From Klebsiella aerogenes KCTC 2190 (GTDB lineage Bacteria > Pseudomonadota > Gammaproteobacteria > Enterobacterales > Enterobacteriaceae), in assembly GCF_000215745.1 (NCBI RefSeq), contig NC_015663.1:5216351-5280350 (forward strand): a DNA stretch of 64,000 nucleotides, in the 5' to 3' direction. A program made the position numbers and the translations under genes. Shown here in pieces: positions 43,559-52,854 of the stretch. The notes below the pieces were generated by a model, which saw only the letters and a list, made by a program, of their open reading frames with translations, was not told where the DNA came from and did no database searches. The stretch's first letter is position 1. Every line of letters starts with the position of its first letter.

Positions 43559-44470
43559 ATGACCCGACAAAATACCCCCACCAGTATGCATGATAGCGAT
43601 GAACGAGAAGTTGAAAGCGAAGAGAAACAGCATGGCGAGAAAATAGAAGTGGATGAAGAGCGTCTACCTTCGCAGGCAATGGCTACCCATGAGGTGATTC
43701 GCCAGGAGGGTGAAAAGGAGCTCGAGCGCGACGCCATGGCGCTACTATGGTCAGCAATTGCCGCCGGTTTGTCGATCAGCGCCTCGCTGGTAGCCAAAGG
43801 GATTTTTCATGTTCACCTTGGCGCCCTGCCCGGCGGTTATCTGCTGGAGAATTTGGGATACACCTTCGGCTTTATTATTGTCATTCTCGCCCGCCAGCAG
43901 CTGTTTACGGAAAATACCGTCACCGCCGTGCTGCCGATTATGCATAAACCCAGCGCCGGTAATATTGCTTTATTGCTGCGCCTGTGGGGTGTGGTGTTAT
44001 TAGGTAATTTATTGGGTGGGGCTATCGCCGCCTGGGCGTTTAATATCATGCCGATTTTCGATGACGCCACTCGTGAGGCGTTTCAAAGCATCAGCCAGAA
44101 AGTCATGGAAAACACGCCGACCGAAATGTTTGCCAACGCGATTATTTCCGGCTGGCTGGTGGCGACAATGGTCTGGATGTTCCCGGCCGCCGGCTCGGCG
44201 AAAGTCATCGTCATCATCCTGATGACCTGGCTGATTGCGCTGGCGGACACCACGCATATCGTCGTCGGCAGTGTGGAAATTTTCTATCTGATTTTCAGCG
44301 GCGCCCTGCCCTGGCAGGAGTTCATCTGGCCCTTCGCGCTGCCGACGCTCGCCGGCAACATCTGCGGCGGCACCTTTATCTTCGCCCTGCTAAGCCACGC
44401 CCAGATTCGCAACGACATGACCCAGGAACAGAAAGCCAAAGCGAAGGCCGAAGCAGATAAAAAGGGCTAA
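43559..44470 (+). CDS. yfdC: Formate/nitrite-transporter-family protein YfdC
   Basis: This 303-residue member of the FNT family has a charged cytoplasmic N-terminus (about 1-65), then about six membrane helices with AGLSISASLVAKGIF, NTPTEMFANAIISGWLVATMVW and GDTTHIVVGSV-like segments, and a Lys/Ala-rich tail. It matches E. coli YfdC; its substrate is not established. Last core gene before the tRNA-Arg island. Confidence 0.93.
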   Translation: MTRQNTPTSMHDSDEREVESEEKQHGEKIEVDEERLPSQAMATHEVIRQEGEKELERDAMALLWSAIAAGLSISASLVAKGIFHVHLGALPGGYLLENLGYTFGFIIVILARQQLFTENTVTAVLPIMHKPSAGNIALLLRLWGVVLLGNLLGGAIAAWAFNIMPIFDDATREAFQSISQKVMENTPTEMFANAIISGWLVATMVWMFPAAGSAKVIVIILMTWLIALADTTHIVVGSVEIFYLIFSGALPWQEFIWPFALPTLAGNICGGTFIFALLSHAQIRNDMTQEQKAKAKAEADKKG

Positions 44471-44504
44471 ACGGCTGCAAATTAAGCAATTAATCGTAAT
44501 GCGC

Positions 44505-44533
44505 TTAACGGGCGGCGGAAAAAACGCTATAAT
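44505..44533 (+). promoter_or_regulatory. Promoter of tRNA-Arg
   Basis: TTAACG, 17 bp, then a perfect TATAAT (44528-44533), followed by a GC-rich discriminator (CCCGCCGCC) typical of stringently controlled tRNA promoters. Confidence 0.8.
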
Positions 44534-44544
44534 CCCGCCGCCTT

Positions 44545-44619
44545 GTCCCCTTAGTTAAATGGATATAACGAGCCCCTCCTAAGGGCTAGTTGCAGGTTCG
44601 ATTCCTGCAGGGGACACCA
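44545..44619 (+). tRNA. argW: tRNA-Arg (anticodon CCU), argW-like
   Basis: This 75-nt cloverleaf has acceptor GTCCCCT / AGGGGAC, a D arm with GTTAAATGGATATAAC, an anticodon stem AGCCC / GGGCT around loop CTCCTAA (anticodon CCU at 44578-44580), the T loop GGTTCGATTCC and an encoded CCA. It differs from E. coli argW by a few bases. It is a well-known integration site; the integrase gene begins 178 bp downstream, so the 3' end (about 44600-44619) is probably part of attL. Confidence 0.97.
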
Positions 44620-44742
44620 TATACACCTCTCCTGACATCTACCAAATTCAATAAAACCCTCTTATAATCAGCGATAAACCCTCTATTCTGGCTATGCTAT
44701 ATCAACTGATGTCTACCCATTTCAACGTGAATCATTAAACGT

Positions 44743-44796
44743 TTGGGGGCCTTAGTGGGGGCTTATCCTGTTCAATGAAAAATGAGGCCCCCATAA
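44743..44796 (+). promoter_or_regulatory. Integrase leader with inverted GGGGGCCT / AGGCCCCC
   Basis: GGGGGCCT (44745-44752) is repeated in direct form as GGGGGCTT (44757-44764) and inverted as AGGCCCCC (44785-44792), just before the integrase ATG. The three copies could be arm-type or repressor sites for integrase autoregulation, or a hairpin sequestering the start; the sequence alone cannot say which. Confidence 0.45.
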
Positions 44797-46002
44797 ATGA
44801 CCTTAAATGCACGTCAGGTCGAGACTGCAAAACCCAGAGACAAAGCCTATAAGCTCGCTGATGGTGGAGGGCTCTATCTCATGGTCAATACTAACGGTTC
44901 AAAGTACTGGCGCATGAAGTATCGATTTGCCGGCAAAGAGAAAAAGCTCTCATTCGGAATATACCCGGACATCTCACTTGCGGAAGCTCGTACTAAACGA
45001 GATGAGGCAAGAAAGCTATTAGCGAATGATAAGGATCCCGGAGAGGTCAAAAAAGCCACGCTGTTAGCCAAAAAACTCTCGGTTACCAATACATTTGAAG
45101 CAATAGCTCTCGAATGGTACAGTGCAAAAGTATCTGGTTGGTCGAAGAGTTATGCTGATTACGTCAAGCGAGCTTTTAAAAACAATGTCTTTCCTTATCT
45201 GGGCTCTCAGCCAGTGAACGAAATAAAGCCACTGGCACTTTTATCTGTATTGCAAAAAATGGAAAAGCGGGGGGCGACTGAGCTCGCAAGCAAAGTACGC
45301 CAGCGTTGTAATGAGGTTTTTCGCTACGCGATTGTAACAGGTCGTGCCGAATACAACCCTGCTGCTGATCTTGGTAGCGCTTTGCAAGGCCATGAGAAAC
45401 AGCACTATCCCTTCCTTACAGCCGCTGAGCTGCCTGATTTTTTGCAAAAGTTATCAAACTACTCTGGAAGTCTTATTACTCTTCTGGCAACCCGTTTGCT
45501 CATGCTGACAGGCTTGAGAACAGTAGAGTTACGTCTGGCTGAATGGAGAGAAATTGACTTCGATAATCGTATCTGGGAAATCCCCAAAACTAGAATGAAA
45601 ATGAAACGTCCTCATGTTGTCCCGTTATCGGCTCAATCTTTGAGCGCTCTCCGTCAATTGAAAGTACTAACAGGAAACTACAAACTCATTTTTGCGGGTC
45701 GCAATGATGTGAACATAGCGATGAGTGAAGCTAGCATCAATATGGTTATAAAGAGGATTGGCTACGATAAGAGAGCAACTGGGCATGGTTTTCGTCACAC
45801 TATGAGTACTATTTTGCATGAGCAGGGATTCAACTCGGCATGGATCGAAACACAACTAGCCCACGTAGATAAAAACTCAATCCGTGGAACCTATAATCAT
45901 GCCCAGTATCTAGAAGGTAGAAGGGAGATGATGCAATGGTATGCAGACTTTATGGATGCGTTTCAGGGAGGTGATGTAGTAGTAAAAAAAGAACATTTTT
46001 GA
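44797..46002 (+). CDS. int: P4-type tyrosine integrase of the island
   Basis: This 401-residue tyrosine recombinase has an N-terminal DUF4102 arm-DNA-binding domain (about 1-85; KLADGGGLYLMVNTNGSKYW), a core-binding domain (about 100-180) and a C-terminal catalytic domain. Active-site residues are visible: Arg241 (LTGLRTVEL), Lys about 268-270, His330 and Arg333 (HGFRH), His356 (LAHVDK) and Tyr366 (GTYNHA). Intact and full length. Its place just after tRNA-Arg(CCU) shows it inserted the island. No excisionase is visible nearby. Confidence 0.95.
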   Translation: MTLNARQVETAKPRDKAYKLADGGGLYLMVNTNGSKYWRMKYRFAGKEKKLSFGIYPDISLAEARTKRDEARKLLANDKDPGEVKKATLLAKKLSVTNTFEAIALEWYSAKVSGWSKSYADYVKRAFKNNVFPYLGSQPVNEIKPLALLSVLQKMEKRGATELASKVRQRCNEVFRYAIVTGRAEYNPAADLGSALQGHEKQHYPFLTAAELPDFLQKLSNYSGSLITLLATRLLMLTGLRTVELRLAEWREIDFDNRIWEIPKTRMKMKRPHVVPLSAQSLSALRQLKVLTGNYKLIFAGRNDVNIAMSEASINMVIKRIGYDKRATGHGFRHTMSTILHEQGFNSAWIETQLAHVDKNSIRGTYNHAQYLEGRREMMQWYADFMDAFQGGDVVVKKEHF

Positions 46003-46870
46003 AACGTATAAAAGATTAATTAGGTATATTAATTATTTTATAGAAAGTTGGGTTTATTATTTGCTTTTGCTAATCAATTATACGCTTTAAGTACGCACTT
46101 ACTAACCAGGAACTAAATTGTCAGTAATACGCAAAAAAAGAGAATTATTCACTCCAGTCCTCGCAAATATTATTTTTACGATGACTTAAATTATCATAAA
46201 CAGCATAATTGTATCTCACAACGCATTACGACGAGCCATTCTTATTTCCAGCTGGGTCGCCATAAGAGCTGTCAGGTCTATGATACGTCTATCAAAAACT
46301 TGCAAGAGTTCTAGTGATAATAAGTTGTCACTTAATAATCATTACGTATGTTTATTTATTTTTACATAGAGGGCAAAAAGTGAATATTTTGTTTTATTGT
46401 TCAATACTAAGCCTAAGAATATTTTCATTATTAAATTCCAGTGCCTACTGAAAATACAGGCTCTAAGTATAAAACGCTTTTGACTTGCCAGCGGCTCATC
46501 TTCCTCATGAGTTCGTACCAAGGGCTTGGAAATCCCGGCAATAAGAAACTCACTTCAACATAAGCCGTTCGCGTCATACGGATTGAGGATGACGCTGGAC
46601 AAGGGAAATTGTGCACAATGGTATATCGTTTACTTGCCCTGAGGAAATATTGTTCGTAAATGGTCCTAGCCGGGGAGGCAGACCTCCAGTAACGGAGAAT
46701 TTTGTCTGTGAAAAACGCCCATTATTAAATTATAAAAACCTTTAAAAATTTAATTTTTTAGAACATTGAACTATATATTTGTTCATTTTCTATATAAAAT
46801 GCATTTCAGGTGGCTTTTGTGTAAAGTTTTTCTCTTCTGATTTGGCAGGCGGGAGCGTTGCACTTTTATC
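46003..46870. other. Gene-poor AT-rich interval after the integrase
   Basis: This 868-bp interval is about two-thirds A/T in most of its length. A minus-strand frame at about 46224-46340 could encode some 40 residues (SLELLQVFDRRIIDLTALMA...), with no ATG start, so it looks like a gene remnant. A minus-strand 61-residue frame at 46431-46616 is weak and unrecognised. The rightmost 150 bp probably hold the promoter of the EAL gene. Confidence 0.4.
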
Positions 46871-47509
46871 ATGTTAACTGGCTATAAATACGAACCCATC
46901 AGTATACTCCATAGTGAACAAGTGATTGCGTGGGAGCTTCTCTCTACGGCAGAACCGCACATTGATCTGGAAGCACATTTTGGATTAATGGCTGTGACAG
47001 AGCAAAAAAAACACTTTTTTGCTCAACTCAAACATGCCACATTTTCTGAAGAGGCTGACAAATATCACCTTAATGCCTCATCCTCTTTAATGCTGGAAGC
47101 GGATTTCCTAGAGCGGCTATGTGAAGAAGCTCTTTATCCTAATAAACTGGCTATCGAGATCACTGATCTTGAAAACATTATTGACTCAGACCCTATCCGC
47201 ATTTGTGCATTATGCAAGTGCATTGCTGAATTGCGCTATAGGGGAAGCGAAGTATGGGCTGATGATGTAACTGAAACTATCCTTTGGGAATTGTTCGAAT
47301 GTGCTATCCGCTTTGATGGTATTAAAATTGATAAACATACATTCTGGCATGGACGCACTGAGCGGAGTAAATTTCTGCAACTTGCACAATGCTGCAAGTA
47401 TTTTACAAATAAGATTCTGATAGAAGGCATTGAAACAGAGAGCGATTTAGAATTAGCGCGCGCGAGTGTTGCTGAGTATGGTCAGGGTTATTTATGGAGA
47501 GAAATATGA
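46871..47509 (+). CDS. EAL-domain protein, likely c-di-GMP phosphodiesterase or sensor
   Basis: This 212-residue protein is essentially one compact EAL domain with no sensor or membrane part. Catalytic-type residues are visible: Glu22 (WELLS), Asn68 (HLNAS), Glu96 (IEITD), Asp131-Asp132 (ADDVT), Lys152 (IKID), Glu185 and Glu188 (IEGIET), and Gln205 (GQGYLW). The Arg of the E-x-L-x-R motif is Thr26, so substrate binding could be weakened. Stand-alone EAL proteins beside fimbrial operons (for example Klebsiella MrkJ) tune adhesion by lowering c-di-GMP. It lies 252 bp upstream of the pilus operon, same strand. No good ribosome binding site next to the ATG. Confidence 0.8.
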   Translation: MLTGYKYEPISILHSEQVIAWELLSTAEPHIDLEAHFGLMAVTEQKKHFFAQLKHATFSEEADKYHLNASSSLMLEADFLERLCEEALYPNKLAIEITDLENIIDSDPIRICALCKCIAELRYRGSEVWADDVTETILWELFECAIRFDGIKIDKHTFWHGRTERSKFLQLAQCCKYFTNKILIEGIETESDLELARASVAEYGQGYLWREI

Positions 47510-47761
47510 ATTCTATTTTACTTTAGACCTGCTTTAGACAGGCATAGTACCAGCCACATCTTATGATTTCCAAGGAATATTTAGGGGGTGTTTTTACAGA
47601 TATGCATCCCCCTGTATATTTTTAAGATTGTCTGCTTTCATAATGCCACACAGTGAATATTGAACTGTCGTGTCAGACGGGATTTTATTGCGTTCGTCTC
47701 CGACTTAAACAACCGGCATCTAGTTGTCATTGTAATGTTGTAAAAATTAAGGAAAAACATT

Positions 47762-48259
47762 ATGCGAATTATTTCCGCTATTGTATGCGGTTCCATTTAT
47801 CTTCTTCCCGTTGTCGCTAACTCTGCAGGCAACACAGAGACTGCGTCAATGCACGTTTCTCTTGAAGTCGTTAAATCCTGCACGCTCAATGCAAACGACT
47901 TGAATTTCTCTCAACATGGCTCGGATGAGGCTGGAGAAATTAAAGCCAGTACGCAGGTCGATATAATTTGCACCAACGGCACTCCTTTTACACTGTTCGC
48001 CGCTAGCAGTGACGCCAGTGAAAATGGAACTTTCTGGCTAAAACCCGAAAATAATGAGGCAGGTGCAAAAAAAATAGCTTGGAAACTTTACGCTGACGAA
48101 GGTAAAAAGGCGCAAATCAACAGCATCCAGGGGTTAACCGATACCGGGACAGGTTCCAAGCAAATAGAAACTTTGTACGGGGTCATTGAAGCTGGCGCGC
48201 TCACCACTGCCCAGGCTGGCACATACGCTGATGACGTCACATTAAACCTGATGTACTGA
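47762..48259 (+). CDS. Archaic (Csu-like) pilus major subunit, spore coat U domain
   Basis: This 165-residue secreted protein has a signal peptide of about 22 residues, then a single SCPU/spore-coat-U-type domain. It has a paired Cys40-Cys70 (SCTLNANDLNFS ... VDIICTNG), the G-T-Y-A-D-D-V-T-L-N-L-M-Y end expected of donor-strand-exchange subunits, and a free N-terminal strand (SMHVSLEVV). A strong AAGGA site precedes the ATG. It begins a four-gene operon; the chaperone starts 2 bp after its stop. There is only this one non-tip subunit, whereas csu operons have three. Confidence 0.85.
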   Translation: MRIISAIVCGSIYLLPVVANSAGNTETASMHVSLEVVKSCTLNANDLNFSQHGSDEAGEIKASTQVDIICTNGTPFTLFAASSDASENGTFWLKPENNEAGAKKIAWKLYADEGKKAQINSIQGLTDTGTGSKQIETLYGVIEAGALTTAQAGTYADDVTLNLMY

Positions 48260-48261
48260 GT

Positions 48262-49038
48262 ATGTTTCGTTTTCTGTCCCTGCTCTTTTTCTGGTTAGTG
48301 ATATTAATCCCGCTATCCCACTATACATCCGCCGCTACGCTTCAGGTGGCCCCTGTGATGCTTGAGCTGCAGAGTCACCAGAAAGCAACAGCTTTATACG
48401 TCACAAACACCGGGATGACATCGATTCATGCGCAGATACGAGTCTATGAATGGTCGCAGGTAGACAATAAAGATGTCTTAAGGCCAACTGATAAATTGAT
48501 CAGCAGCCCTGCTATGACTTCTCTTTCACCGGGCGAGCGGCAACTTGTGAGAATTATCGTTCTGCAACCAGGGGGGAGTGTGAAGGAGCAAAGCTATCGT
48601 CTGGTGATTGATGAGTTGCCAAACAAGGCTTCTGACTCATCCAGTCCCAACGCTGTGCATTTCCTGCTGCGGTACTCGATTCCCGTCTTTATTACCGGGC
48701 GCGAACATAAACCTTCAGATCAGGATGACGTCAGTTGTGAGCTGACAAAGAATATAACGACAATTCGTTGTTATAACTCAGGAGCACGCCACATACGCCT
48801 CAGTAATCTTCAGGCTTTGACTGCTCAGGAGCATGTTGTTGGCTCTATTCATGGACTTGCTGGGTATGTGCTTCCGGGACAAACCACCCTTCTGACAATC
48901 AAGCAAACATCTCAACATAAGCTCAGCGCACTGCGCGTATACCTCAATGATGACCATAATGCCAGCCATATTCCGTTGCATCCGATCGCCACTCGTGCGT
49001 CTGCTCTGGCTACCGCTGATTCTACCAGCCCACGCTGA
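48262..49038 (+). CDS. Archaic pilus periplasmic chaperone (CsuC-like)
   Basis: This 258-residue PapD-fold chaperone has a signal peptide of about 24 residues (ends YTSA), then ATLQVAPVMLELQSHQKATALYVTN, the first Ig-like domain with a G1-strand region before LRYSIPVFIT, and a smaller second Ig domain. It should fold subunits in the periplasm and deliver them to the usher. Its last 31 codons overlap the usher start in another frame. Archaic-type features (long N-terminal region, no classic PapD signature) are family knowledge. Confidence 0.85.
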   Translation: MFRFLSLLFFWLVILIPLSHYTSAATLQVAPVMLELQSHQKATALYVTNTGMTSIHAQIRVYEWSQVDNKDVLRPTDKLISSPAMTSLSPGERQLVRIIVLQPGGSVKEQSYRLVIDELPNKASDSSSPNAVHFLLRYSIPVFITGREHKPSDQDDVSCELTKNITTIRCYNSGARHIRLSNLQALTAQEHVVGSIHGLAGYVLPGQTTLLTIKQTSQHKLSALRVYLNDDHNASHIPLHPIATRASALATADSTSPR

Positions 49039-51250
49039 GTCTTTAGCCGTCGATCAGCAGTGGCTGGCAATAACCATAAATCACTCCCCGCGAGGGGAGT
49101 TATGGGCATGTCGGGTGGTTGGGAATTCTCTTTGGATTAGTCGTGCCGACATAAAAAAACTGGGACTTCACGCACCTAATGACCAAAGCGAATGGATTGA
49201 GCTGACTGCACAACCCGGTCTGAAAGTGAGTCTTGATGTACTTTCTCAGCACGTCAGCATCACTGCTGATACGAAGGCGCTCGACAGTCGGCAACATCTG
49301 CTTCTTGATACGCCAACGCAGCTCTATCCCTATCCTGAAGCACAACCAATACGCGCTTTTACGCTTGGCTACTCGCTTTATGCCAATAATTTCCTGGGAC
49401 AGCGCAGGTTTAACGCCCTGACTACGCTAAGTACTTCGGGGGGGCTCCCAGGTGTGATTAGTAGCAGTTTTGCAAGCCATGCAGGAGATGAAAACAGCGC
49501 AGGAGGGAGGGCTAACACCCGTCTCGATACGAACTGGCAGTGGGATGACACAAAATCATTAACCACTCTCGCGCTGGGGGACAGTATTACTATCGGTACC
49601 AGCTGGAGCCGGCAGGTACGTTTTGGCGGGCTGCACTGGGCACGCAATTTTGAACTCAATCCGCAGCTCAACACCGAACCGCGGAGCCGATACAGTGACA
49701 GCGCAGTTCTTCCTTCAACAATTGACCTTTACGTCGATGGCCTCAAGCAGACCAGCCAGCATGTTACGCCCGGAGAGTATCTGTTGGACACCCTGCCCTC
49801 CTTTACTGGTAATGGGCAGGCACAGGTGGTCATCACCGACATCAATGGTCAACGTCGTACTGTTCAACTCGATTTGTATGGTGCGCCCGGTATGCTGGCA
49901 GAGGGACTCAGCAGCGGTTCGTTGGATCTCGGCTGGATGCGAAAAAATTATACGCTGCGTTCGGATGATTATTCCTCCTCACCAATGCTTGATGCAGGAT
50001 TGCAGTATGGCATGAGCAACAAATTGACATTGGCTGTGCATACCGAACAACAACGTGACCTGCACAATATAGGCACGGGAACTGACTGGTTAATCTCTCC
50101 AGGGATAGGAATTATCAGCCAGCACGTAGCGGTAAGTGAAAGCCCCTACGGCCAGGGGGCTAAGTGGGGTCTCGGCTGGCAGTGGAACGGTAACGGTACT
50201 GGACTTTCCGCCAGTACCGTTAGCACCAACGAGGCCTTTGCCGACAATGCCCGAATGAGTGGAACTTTGCCCGTTAAGCGCAACAACACCTTATGGGCAA
50301 GTCATTCATTTAATGGCTTCGGCACGCTGGGTGCAGGCTGGGTACAACAAACTATTCAGGGCAGTAAACATCGCTATTTGAATGCGTCCTGGTCCGCTTC
50401 ATTGCCACATAATCTCTCTGCAAATTTGAGCTTTACACGTTCATTCGAAGAGTCATCAAACTCTGTTCAGCTCATGCTTACGGTGCCGTTAGGCCGCAGA
50501 GATGCGTTTTCTGTACAAGCCAACCACAAGTCGTCCCGACTGGACTATCGTCACCAACCTGATAGCCAGACTGGTGGCTGGTCATGGCAACTTGGGAAAG
50601 GTGAACACAACGAAAAGTATGCCGATATAGGCTATCTGGGGCCTTATGGAGAGTGGCATGTTGGACAGGGGCATGGCGATAACCAGCGAAGCCAGTATGC
50701 CTCCGGCGAAGGCAGTCTGACGTTACTCGATAATACCGTACATGCACTGCGTTACAGCCAGCAAGGAACGGGCCTGGCACTGATATCGACGAACGGCATC
50801 GGACATGTACCGGTGAAGCTTGAAAATCGCCCCGCAGGTGAGACCGATGACAAGGGTTATCTTCTGCTGACGGATCTACCGCGTTATCACAACAGTAAGG
50901 TCACCATTAATCCCCTGGATCTACCTGCAGATATCGTTGCCCCTGTTACCGATATGTACGCCAGACCGGGGAATGGCAGCGTAGTAAAAGCCCATTTTAA
51001 TATACATCAGGCGGTGACTGTTCAGGCCAGACTGGTGGATACCGAGCATCGTCCGCTGCCGCTGGGTAGTGTGGTTTCGACTCCCCATGGTGCCACTATC
51101 GTTGGACATGAGGGATTCATCTGGCTTGAAGATCCGCCACAGCCTGGTGAGCTGGCCGTGAAGACAGGTGAGGGAGCGTGCCGGGTCTCCCTTCCTGTAC
51201 CACGTACAACCTCCGCGATACAGAATATTGGAGAACAAGTGTGTTTTTGA
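48947..51250 (+). CDS. Archaic pilus outer-membrane usher (CsuD-like)
   Basis: This 767-residue usher has a signal peptide within the first ~30 residues (VRLLWLPLILPAHA), an N-terminal chaperone-binding domain, a 24-strand barrel with plug (FTLGYSLYANNF, RQVRFGGLHWARNF, STIDLYVDGLKQTSQHVTPGEYLLD, QVVITDINGQRRTVQLDLYG), and C-terminal domains (YARPGNGSVVKAHF, then a last Ig domain ending with a Cys pair). The ATG at 48947 or the in-frame one at 48959 lies inside the chaperone gene: a 92-bp (or 80-bp) overlap in which the DNA codes both the chaperone tail and the usher signal peptide. The tip gene starts 10 bp before its end. Confidence 0.87.
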   Translation: MMTIMPAIFRCIRSPLVRLLWLPLILPAHAESLAVDQQWLAITINHSPRGELWACRVVGNSLWISRADIKKLGLHAPNDQSEWIELTAQPGLKVSLDVLSQHVSITADTKALDSRQHLLLDTPTQLYPYPEAQPIRAFTLGYSLYANNFLGQRRFNALTTLSTSGGLPGVISSSFASHAGDENSAGGRANTRLDTNWQWDDTKSLTTLALGDSITIGTSWSRQVRFGGLHWARNFELNPQLNTEPRSRYSDSAVLPSTIDLYVDGLKQTSQHVTPGEYLLDTLPSFTGNGQAQVVITDINGQRRTVQLDLYGAPGMLAEGLSSGSLDLGWMRKNYTLRSDDYSSSPMLDAGLQYGMSNKLTLAVHTEQQRDLHNIGTGTDWLISPGIGIISQHVAVSESPYGQGAKWGLGWQWNGNGTGLSASTVSTNEAFADNARMSGTLPVKRNNTLWASHSFNGFGTLGAGWVQQTIQGSKHRYLNASWSASLPHNLSANLSFTRSFEESSNSVQLMLTVPLGRRDAFSVQANHKSSRLDYRHQPDSQTGGWSWQLGKGEHNEKYADIGYLGPYGEWHVGQGHGDNQRSQYASGEGSLTLLDNTVHALRYSQQGTGLALISTNGIGHVPVKLENRPAGETDDKGYLLLTDLPRYHNSKVTINPLDLPADIVAPVTDMYARPGNGSVVKAHFNIHQAVTVQARLVDTEHRPLPLGSVVSTPHGATIVGHEGFIWLEDPPQPGELAVKTGEGACRVSLPVPRTTSAIQNIGEQVCF

Positions 51251-52194
51251 GAACATCGTTATTATTTTTGCTATTGCTTTCTTTAAAGGCAACAGCGTCG
51301 GGATGCTGGATAACTTCAGGTGCAACCATCAATTTTGGCGAGGTGGCGGCCGGTGAGACGGCCTCTACAAATACAGAGGTTAAATTCAGCTGTCAGGCCG
51401 ATTATGGTGCAAAAGAGTATATCAATGTCTGCCTGAGTAGTATTGCCCCCCCTCCTTTTAAGATGCTGTCTCTAGGGGATACAGAGGGCAAACAATACCC
51501 TTTGTTTTTTCGGATCTTCAATGGACTTGCCCGTTCACAGGAGCTAGGGACCACTACCAGTGGAAGCCTTATTGAGCAAACTCTGCTTGCCGAAAGTAAT
51601 GCTAACGTGAATGGCCGCTTTCCTCTCGTTGCCACCCTCCCTGCGGGACAAAGTCACCTCCCGGCGACACACTATTACAACTATAATATGAATCTGCGCA
51701 TTTCCTGGAACAGTTCCCCTCGTCAGGAGTCTTTAAAAAGTTGCTCAGACGGCTCGGCGGAAGGAGAACAAATTCAGGGGGGGAGTCATGCAGAGGCCGT
51801 TATCGGAGCAAGTTGTAATATAGAATACGTCACACCGCTGAACTTCGGCATCATCACAAGTGCCGCGACGTTAAACCCAACGCGTTCAACGGCCACCCTC
51901 AGTATAAACTGTCCGGCCGGAATCTCCTATTCACTTGCTATGGGCAAAGGGAATCATACCAATGGAAATCAGAGGCAGCTGTGCAATATGGAAGGACAAT
52001 GCCTACGGTATGAGATCTGGCAAGATGCAGGTGCAACGCAACGCTGGGGCGATCAAAGTAGCGGTGATACGTTAACTACATCCAATAATATCGGGGGCAA
52101 GAAAAATATCATCGTCTACGGCGAGCTTCCAGCTCAAACCATGACCGGTACGGGAGAGTTCGGTGATGACGTGATAATTACGCTGACCTATTAA
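51241..52194 (+). CDS. Archaic pilus tip adhesin (CsuE-like, two SCPU domains)
   Basis: This 317-residue two-domain protein has a signal peptide (FLRTSLLFLLLLSLKATAS), an N-terminal SCPU-type receptor domain starting GCWITSGATINFGEV (about 22-175), and a C-terminal SCPU domain (GASCNIEYVTPLNFGIITSA, ending DDVIITLTY) for donor-strand joining to the shaft. I chose GTG 51241 because GGAGAA lies just before it and the signal peptide then begins properly; the ATG at 51178 adds 21 residues inside the usher frame. Csu-type tips bind hydrophobic surfaces; binding here is unknown. A hairpin terminator follows. Confidence 0.83.
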   Translation: MFLRTSLLFLLLLSLKATASGCWITSGATINFGEVAAGETASTNTEVKFSCQADYGAKEYINVCLSSIAPPPFKMLSLGDTEGKQYPLFFRIFNGLARSQELGTTTSGSLIEQTLLAESNANVNGRFPLVATLPAGQSHLPATHYYNYNMNLRISWNSSPRQESLKSCSDGSAEGEQIQGGSHAEAVIGASCNIEYVTPLNFGIITSAATLNPTRSTATLSINCPAGISYSLAMGKGNHTNGNQRQLCNMEGQCLRYEIWQDAGATQRWGDQSSGDTLTTSNNIGGKKNIIVYGELPAQTMTGTGEFGDDVIITLTY

Positions 52195-52244
52195 CGTATA
52201 CACTAGTCATCAGTCTACTATTTTTGAATATAACGATAAATTCG

Positions 52245-52278
52245 CTGAAAAGGCCGCAGACGGCCTTATTCAGTTTTG
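52245..52278 (+). terminator. Terminator of the pilus operon
   Basis: An AAGGCCG / CGGCCTT core stem with a 4-nt loop is extended by CTGAA / TTCAG with one bulge, then TTTT. It lies about 50 bp after the tip-adhesin stop. Confidence 0.75.
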
Positions 52279-52854
52279 GAATTATTCTATTTTAAGCTAA
52301 TGTGAAATGATTCAGTGGTATTAATATGATCATGTGTGGTTTTTATAGTGTATATACTATCATCGAAAATTAAACATCACTTAAACAAGCATAAAGTTGT
52401 TCTTGTTGCGAGCATTAACGATGCGAGAACTATTTTATAACATTACGCTAGCCAATTCTTTATATTTTAAAATATAAATAATCATATTATATAAATATAT
52501 GTAACACTGTGAAGTCTATCTATCCATTTTCACTCATCACCAGCTGTTTATTGTTACAGCTTTACCTTAATATTTCTTTATAATATATGGAATTCTCTTT
52601 CTTGACGTAAAGTGCTATTAAGCTTGAGAGGTTTAGTACATTTATGTTTATTTTGAAAAATAAGAACTCCTCATGCACAGAGAAGATGGCAAGTATTGAC
52701 AATGGTGTATGTAAAACATTAGCATATTATATTATTATTCAATTTGAAATGTTGACTTCTGGATGTATCAAGATAGCAGATCTTACTTCTTCCAATGAGT
52801 TAATTGAATGATAAACATTTAATATATTAAACCATCCCAGAAGAGGCTCGCTTT
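52279..52854. other. Very AT-rich gene-free interval before the MarT-like gene
   Basis: About 575 bp of roughly 70% A/T sequence with many TATA/AATA tracts and no convincing open frame. This is a likely H-NS-bound promoter region for the regulator pair that follows. No clear sigma70 pair can be singled out among the many A/T boxes. Confidence 0.45.

Noticed and set aside
46431..46616. A 61-codon minus-strand frame between int and the EAL gene
   Set aside because: No start context and no family; possibly debris, not supportable as a gene.
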